This document shows, in pieces, positions 60,222 to 64,000 of a DNA stretch of 64,000 bases. Source of the stretch: Coralloluteibacterium stylophorae (GTDB taxonomy: Bacteria; Pseudomonadota; Gammaproteobacteria; Xanthomonadales; Xanthomonadaceae); contig NZ_JAGQFT020000001.1 in NCBI RefSeq assembly GCF_018122625.2, positions 248,001 to 312,000 on the forward strand, written 5' to 3'. How positions within the stretch are numbered: the first letter of the stretch is position 1; each line of letters opens with the position of its first letter. The translations under genes and the position numbers were made by a program. Under the pieces are notes generated by a model. The model did no database searches. It was not told where the DNA came from and saw only the letters and a program-made list of their open reading frames with translations.

Positions 60222-60596
60222 ATGACACGTCATCGCATCGCCCTCTTCGACGCTTCCGCCGTCGCCCTGTCGGGCCTGTGCCTGGTGCACTGCCTGGCGC
60301 TGCCCCTGCTCGCGGCGGCGCTGCCGCTGTTCGGAGCCTGGGCGGAGGCGGAGTGGGTGCACATCCTGTTCGTCGCCATCGCGGTGCCGTTGACCAGCTC
60401 CGCCCTCTGGCGCTCGCACCGGCAGCATCGGCTGCCGGCCGCACTGCGCGCGCTGGCCGCGGCCGGGCTGCTGGGACTGGTGCTCGGTGCGCTCGGCTGG
60501 CCTGCGCACGAGTGGGAGACGCCCCTGACCGTCGCCGGCAGCCTGATGCTCGCCAGCGCCCACGTGTGGAACTGGTCGAGGCGGCATCGGCACTGA
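60222..60596 (+). CDS. MerC domain membrane protein
   Basis: A 124-residue protein with four hydrophobic segments. The first carries a Cys pair (SGLCLVHCLALPLL), the MerC-type metal-contact motif. The following helices lie at about 42-58, 72-95 and 103-115, with a His-rich end (WNWSRRHRH). MerC proteins move mercury in resistance operons, but stand-alone relatives lacking other mer genes are common and probably handle another metal. No merR, merT or merA is present. It is last in the plus-strand run after the SOD gene and converges with DUF2149. Confidence 0.82.
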   Translation: MTRHRIALFDASAVALSGLCLVHCLALPLLAAALPLFGAWAEAEWVHILFVAIAVPLTSSALWRSHRQHRLPAALRALAAAGLLGLVLGALGWPAHEWETPLTVAGSLMLASAHVWNWSRRHRH

Positions 60597-60666
60597 GCCG
60601 GTGAGCGGAGGCTGCGCCAGGTGGCGGCGCTGGCGGCATCCGCACACGCCGGTGCTTCCAAGGGCG

Positions 60667-60999
60667 CTACTGCGGCGACGGCTGCTCGTCGCCTTCTTCC
60701 GGCACGTAGACCATGCGTCCGTCGGCGAGGCGGTAGGTCACGCCCATGCGCGCGCCCTGCCCTTCGCCGATCTGGCTGTTGGCTTCGTAGCGGGTCAGCG
60801 TCTCGCCGTCCTTGATGGTGATGCGCATGTCGGCCTCGCCCGGGTTCTCGATCACCGTCACCTGGTCGCTGGTGAACGGATTCAGCGGGTTGCGCACGAT
60901 GACGATCATCAGGATCCCGATCACCACCAGGAACAGGTCGATCAGGTTCACCACCGACAGGATCGGGTCGTCGCTCTCGTCGTTGTCCAGGAAGCGCAT
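60667..60999 (-). CDS. DUF2149 domain protein (ExbD-like partner)
   Basis: A 110-residue protein with an N-terminal DESDDPILSVVNLIDLFLVVIGILM, one transmembrane helix with an Asp at its start, and a periplasmic domain (TVIENPGEADMRITIKDGETLTRYEANS). The position and topology mimic ExbD/TolR. Its ATG overlaps the stop of the ExbB-like gene by one base (TGATG). DUF2149 travels with CobN-like chelatases and ExbB-like channels. Confidence 0.87.
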   Translation of the reverse strand: MRFLDNDESDDPILSVVNLIDLFLVVIGILMIVIVRNPLNPFTSDQVTVIENPGEADMRITIKDGETLTRYEANSQIGEGQGARMGVTYRLADGRMVYVPEEGDEQPSPQ

Positions 61000-61475
61000 C
61001 AGAGCGCTCCGCGCTTGTGCTCGACCGCACGCAGCTCCTGCAGCAGCCAGCGCCGCCGCACCGTCTGCACGACGAAGGTGATGCTCGCCGCGATCAGCGC
61101 CAGGATCACGGACGAGAAGGCGACGACGAGGTTCTCGCCGACGCCGGCGGCATCGCTCCGGGTCAGCGCCAGCAGCGCCGGGCCCATCGGGATCATGGTC
61201 GCGACCAGGCCCAGCATCGGCGCCGAGCGCGACACCACGCGCAGCCATTCGAGCCTGCGCATGATCCACAGCTCCAGGTCGTCGCTGGCCCACGCGCCCT
61301 CCTCCGCGAACGCCGCGAGCCGCGAGCGGTGGGTGCCGCGGTGACGCTGCCAGGCTTCGACGAGGAAGGCGCCGAGGACGACGAAGGCGTAGGCCAGGGC
61401 GGCCAGGATCAGGATCAGCACGGGCACGAGGAAGACGTGCGCGAGCTGATAGAGCAATGCTTCCAGGCCATTCAT
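60999..61475 (-). CDS. MotA/TolQ/ExbB proton channel family protein
   Basis: A 158-residue membrane protein: TM1 (LVPVLILILAALAYAFVVLGAFL, about 15-38), a cytoplasmic loop with RLEWLRVVSRSAPMLGLVATMIPMGPALLAL (ExbB core and TM2), and a last helix VAFSSVILALIAASITFVVQTVRRRW. It is shorter than typical ExbB (about 240), as expected for the chelatase-associated group. The start overlaps the CobN-like stop (ATGA). With DUF2149 it probably forms a proton-driven motor dedicated to the nearby TonB receptor or the chelatase. Confidence 0.88.
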   Translation of the reverse strand: MNGLEALLYQLAHVFLVPVLILILAALAYAFVVLGAFLVEAWQRHRGTHRSRLAAFAEEGAWASDDLELWIMRRLEWLRVVSRSAPMLGLVATMIPMGPALLALTRSDAAGVGENLVVAFSSVILALIAASITFVVQTVRRRWLLQELRAVEHKRGAL

Positions 61476-64000
61476 GCGGAGCGTTCCAGCGAAGTTGGTG
61501 GGGGGGAGCGGGCGTTGGTGCGGTGCTGCGCCACGCCGCCGCCGGCGAGCAGCGCCAGCAAGGCGACCAAGGCCAGCGGCCACGGCGCGGGTGCTGCGGG
61601 CGCGGCACCGACCTCCTCGAGCACCTGGCCGCGAACGGCGTCCGTGGCGGCGCCGGCTGCCGCGGGCGGCGGAGGCGACGCTGCCGCATCCAGGCCGAAG
61701 CCGCGGGCGGCCGCCTCGGCGAAGGCCCGGGTCGCATCCGCGGCGGCGGGCACGCCGGGCATCCGATCCAGCGCCTGGCGCCGCGCCACGAGTTCGCGCA
61801 GGGTCTGCGCGTCGGCAGTCCAGTACTCCTTGCGGACCGCTTCCAGCAGGCGGTCGACCACCTGCGCCTGCGCCGCCGGATTGCTCTCCTCGAACCAGGC
61901 GTCGATGTCGAGCCCGCGCGTGTCGCGCACGAAGGTGTCGTGCATCGCCTGCCACTGGTCGGCACGGACGCTGGCGGGATCGGTCACCTGCCAGCCGAAC
62001 AGGTTGTCCACCGCGTCCACCACCTGCAGCGTGCCGGCGTAGCCTTCGGCCTGCATCGCCCGGATCCACTGCGGATTGAGCGCACGCGTGCGCAGTTCCT
62101 CGCCGAGGAAGCGCGCCGTGCCCAGGGTGCGCGGCGTGCTGCTGCGCAGGTCGGCCACGTACAGCGCGGGGCTGGCGCCGTCGAGGCTGCGCACCGCCAG
62201 CGACAGGCCGCCGAGGTACTCGAAGGGATGGTCGGTGGAGAGCAGTCCGTGCGTGTTCGACGAGCGCGACAGCAGCGCCGCCTCCACGCCGCGCAGCTGC
62301 TGAGCGAGCAGGTTGCCGCTGCCGCCGGCGTCCGCCGGCGTCACGCCCCAGTCCTCGGTGCCGAAGGCGTACTGCTGACTGTCGAGGAAGCCCTCGGCCA
62401 GCGCCGACTCCTCGTCCCACGCGGTCGAATCCTTCACCGCCGCCGACAGGCCGCTGCCGTAGCTGCCCGGGGCGCTGCCGAACAGGCGCAGGCGCGCCAG
62501 CCGGTGCGCGGCCCTGCGGTCCATGCCTCCGGCCTCCAGCGTCTGCGCCACCGCAAGGACGTTGCGATGGATCGGGTTCCCGGCCTCGTCCAGTGCCGCG
62601 AGCTCGTCGACCGCCGCGGCCAGCATCCGCATGAAGGCGTCGAACTGGTCGCGGTAGACGCTCGTCACCTGCACCACGACGTCGATGCGTGGCCGGCCGA
62701 GCTCCGCCTGCGGGACGATGTCCAGGCCGACGACCCGGCCGCCCTCGTCCCAGCGTGGACGCAGGCCCATCGCGTGCAGCACCTGGCTTTCCAGCACGCC
62801 CAGGTGACGCATCGCCTCCGACGACCACAGGCTCACCGCGAGCTTGCGCGGTTGCGTGCCGCCGTGTTCCGCACGATAGGTCGCGAGGAGGTCCTCGAGC
62901 GCGGCTCCGCCGGCCTCGTAGGCGGCGCGGGTCGGCAGCTTGTCGGCTTCGAAGGCGTAGAGGTTGCGGCCGCTGGGCACATCCGGGTTGCGGACCGGGT
63001 CGCCGCCGGAGCCTGGCGGCACGAAGCGGCCATCCAAGGCCGCCAGCAGCGCCTCCATCTCGCCCGGCTCGGCCAGGTGCCGGTCCAGCTCGCGCGCCCG
63101 CTCGAGGAAGCCACGCAGGCCGGGGTCGCCGGGCAGCGGTGCGCCGTCGCGCAGGTGGCGCTCCAGCAGTCGATACGGCGCACTGTCGACCAGCCGTTCG
63201 GATTCGGTTGCCAGCACTTCCTCCGGATCGGCGCCGGCGGCGGTGTAGAAGTCGTTCCCGAGCTGCTGCATCACCGTGACCAGGCGATGTTCGGGCGTGG
63301 CCGGACTGCCGAACTCGTGCAGCCCGAGTGGCACCACCGACCGCGCGAGCACGTGCAGGTGGTCGTGCAGCGCGGCCATGAAGCCGTCGAAGTCGCCCTC
63401 GATGCCGGGCGCATCCCAGCCGATGTCGGCGTCGAGGTGGGCGGCCTGCGCGGCGTCGACGATCGCCTGCGCCGTGCGCCCGCGCGCGGGCCCGGGCTCG
63501 GCCTGCATCCACTCGTGCACCAGCGCATGCAGGTCGCGGAGCTCGTCGTAGAGCCCGGACGGTGCGAACGCCGGCGTCTGGTGGCTGATGACGGTCGCGC
63601 GGCCGCGACGGCGCGCCTGCATCGCCTCGCCGACGTTGTCCTGGATGTAGGGATAGAACACCGGCAGGTCGCCGACCGCGAGCCAGGGCACGTCGTCCGC
63701 GGCGAGCCCGCGGTCCTTGCCCGGCGTCCATTCCTGGGTGCCGTGCGTGCCGAAGTGCAGCAACGCGTGGATGCCTTCCTCGCGCAGCCACAGGTAGGTC
63801 GCCAGGTAAGCGTGGTCGGGCATGCGCGCGGTGTCGTGGGTGTCGGCGCCGACCACCCGGCTGCGCGGCGGCTGCGGCAGCAGCAGCAGGTTGCCGTAGG
63901 CGACGCGCGGGACGACGAACTGCGGCTCGCCCTCGACCATTCGCACCTCCGGCGCGTCCTCCGGCGTACCCCACTCCGCCAGCAGCGCCTCGCGCCGCGC
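61472..64000 (-). CDS. CobN/Mg-chelatase H-like protein, 5' end cut by the window edge
   Basis: At least 842 residues; the frame is open through base 64000. Conserved blocks: LREEGIHALLHFGTHGTQEWTPGKD, GDLPVFYPYIQDNVGEAMQARRR, RKLAVSLWSSEAMRHLGVLESQVLHAMGLRP, RIDVVVQVTSVYRDQFDAFMRML, LFGSAPGSYGSGLSAAV, and YLGGLSLAVRSLDG, all of the CobN/ChlH family. A C-terminal transmembrane helix (WPLALVALLALLAGGG) anchors it, unlike cytosolic CobN of cobalamin synthesis. No cob genes are near. Similar CobN/ExbB/DUF2149/TonB-receptor sets are zinc-responsive in Pseudomonas, so a role in metal release or insertion is likely. Confidence 0.9.
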   Translation of the reverse strand, partial: ARREALLAEWGTPEDAPEVRMVEGEPQFVVPRVAYGNLLLLPQPPRSRVVGADTHDTARMPDHAYLATYLWLREEGIHALLHFGTHGTQEWTPGKDRGLAADDVPWLAVGDLPVFYPYIQDNVGEAMQARRRGRATVISHQTPAFAPSGLYDELRDLHALVHEWMQAEPGPARGRTAQAIVDAAQAAHLDADIGWDAPGIEGDFDGFMAALHDHLHVLARSVVPLGLHEFGSPATPEHRLVTVMQQLGNDFYTAAGADPEEVLATESERLVDSAPYRLLERHLRDGAPLPGDPGLRGFLERARELDRHLAEPGEMEALLAALDGRFVPPGSGGDPVRNPDVPSGRNLYAFEADKLPTRAAYEAGGAALEDLLATYRAEHGGTQPRKLAVSLWSSEAMRHLGVLESQVLHAMGLRPRWDEGGRVVGLDIVPQAELGRPRIDVVVQVTSVYRDQFDAFMRMLAAAVDELAALDEAGNPIHRNVLAVAQTLEAGGMDRRAAHRLARLRLFGSAPGSYGSGLSAAVKDSTAWDEESALAEGFLDSQQYAFGTEDWGVTPADAGGSGNLLAQQLRGVEAALLSRSSNTHGLLSTDHPFEYLGGLSLAVRSLDGASPALYVADLRSSTPRTLGTARFLGEELRTRALNPQWIRAMQAEGYAGTLQVVDAVDNLFGWQVTDPASVRADQWQAMHDTFVRDTRGLDIDAWFEESNPAAQAQVVDRLLEAVRKEYWTADAQTLRELVARRQALDRMPGVPAAADATRAFAEAAARGFGLDAAASPPPPAAAGAATDAVRGQVLEEVGAAPAAPAPWPLALVALLALLAGGGVAQHRTNARSPPPTSLERSA

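Noticed and set aside
60222-60596. Mercury resistance operon
   Set aside because: Only a MerC-like gene is present; merR, merT, merP and merA are absent.
61472-64000. Cobalamin biosynthesis CobN
   Set aside because: No other cob genes, a C-terminal membrane anchor, and overlap with ExbB-like and DUF2149 genes point to the chelatase-like paralogue group.

Overview
The window is a stretch of very GC-rich bacterial chromosome. It most resembles a Xanthomonadaceae genome of the Luteimonas/Lysobacter/Stenotrophomonas type. Support comes from an XAC0095-type gene, an alpha-amino acid ester hydrolase whose catalytic residues line up with the Xanthomonas citri enzyme, divergent ppsA/ppsR, a Xanthomonas-style dif site, and many intergenic palindromic repeats of two families. 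No taxonomic search was possible, so genus level is inference.

Layout. (1) 1-7.7 kb is accessory: a left-truncated PD-(D/E)XK nuclease-like protein with a glycine-rich membrane segment, a DUF429 protein, an XAC0095-like gene behind a structured leader, a complete Xre-RES toxin-antitoxin pair, a DUF6933 protein, a complete RHH/ParE-type pair and two truncated gene remnants. All are interleaved with long palindromic repeats. (2) 7.8-21.6 kb holds two beta-propeller envelope proteins, an SDR/NTF2 pair divergent from an HxlR regulator, an aldo/keto reductase, a glutathione transferase, a multi-domain LysM cell-wall hydrolase, a DUF4431 lipoprotein, a HipA-like kinase with DUF3037 partner, a YkgJ cysteine-cluster protein and a GH13 alpha-glucosidase. 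(3) 21.9-37.5 kb looks like a redox/stress block: cNMP-binding FAD oxidoreductase with a UBP zinc finger, chloroperoxidase-type hydrolase, cyclodeaminase, catalase-like haem protein, pyruvate-oxidase-like TPP enzyme, enolase-superfamily enzyme, giant FAD/Fe-S dehydrogenase, a PCMT-erythromycin esterase fusion and a cupin. (4) 37.5-52 kb is core: tadA, orn, MscS channel, ppsA and its regulator ppsR, DUF1249, a PAS histidine kinase, tRNA-Ala and tRNA-Glu with promoter and terminator, a RegBA/PrrBA-like redox two-component system, a ferredoxin-reductase-type flavoprotein and proBA. (5) 52-52.8 kb is a gene-poor, locally AT-rich gap holding a dif site, so the window spans the replication terminus. 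(6) 52.9-64 kb has an alpha-amino acid ester hydrolase and then what I read as a metal (probably zinc) limitation cluster: COG0523 GTPase, TonB-dependent receptor, periplasmic thioredoxin-like protein, small protein, periplasmic Mn-type superoxide dismutase, MerC-like protein, DUF2149, ExbB-like channel and a CobN-like chelatase running off the right edge.

The main points to re-examine are: the dif site; the constant orientation of the long repeats, which repeatedly carry GGGNAGGG (the E. coli KOPS motif) pointing at dif; an in-frame TGA just before the conserved GDRRQE motif of the COG0523 GTPase; and an apparent one-base frame break in the signal peptide of the neighbouring TonB receptor.
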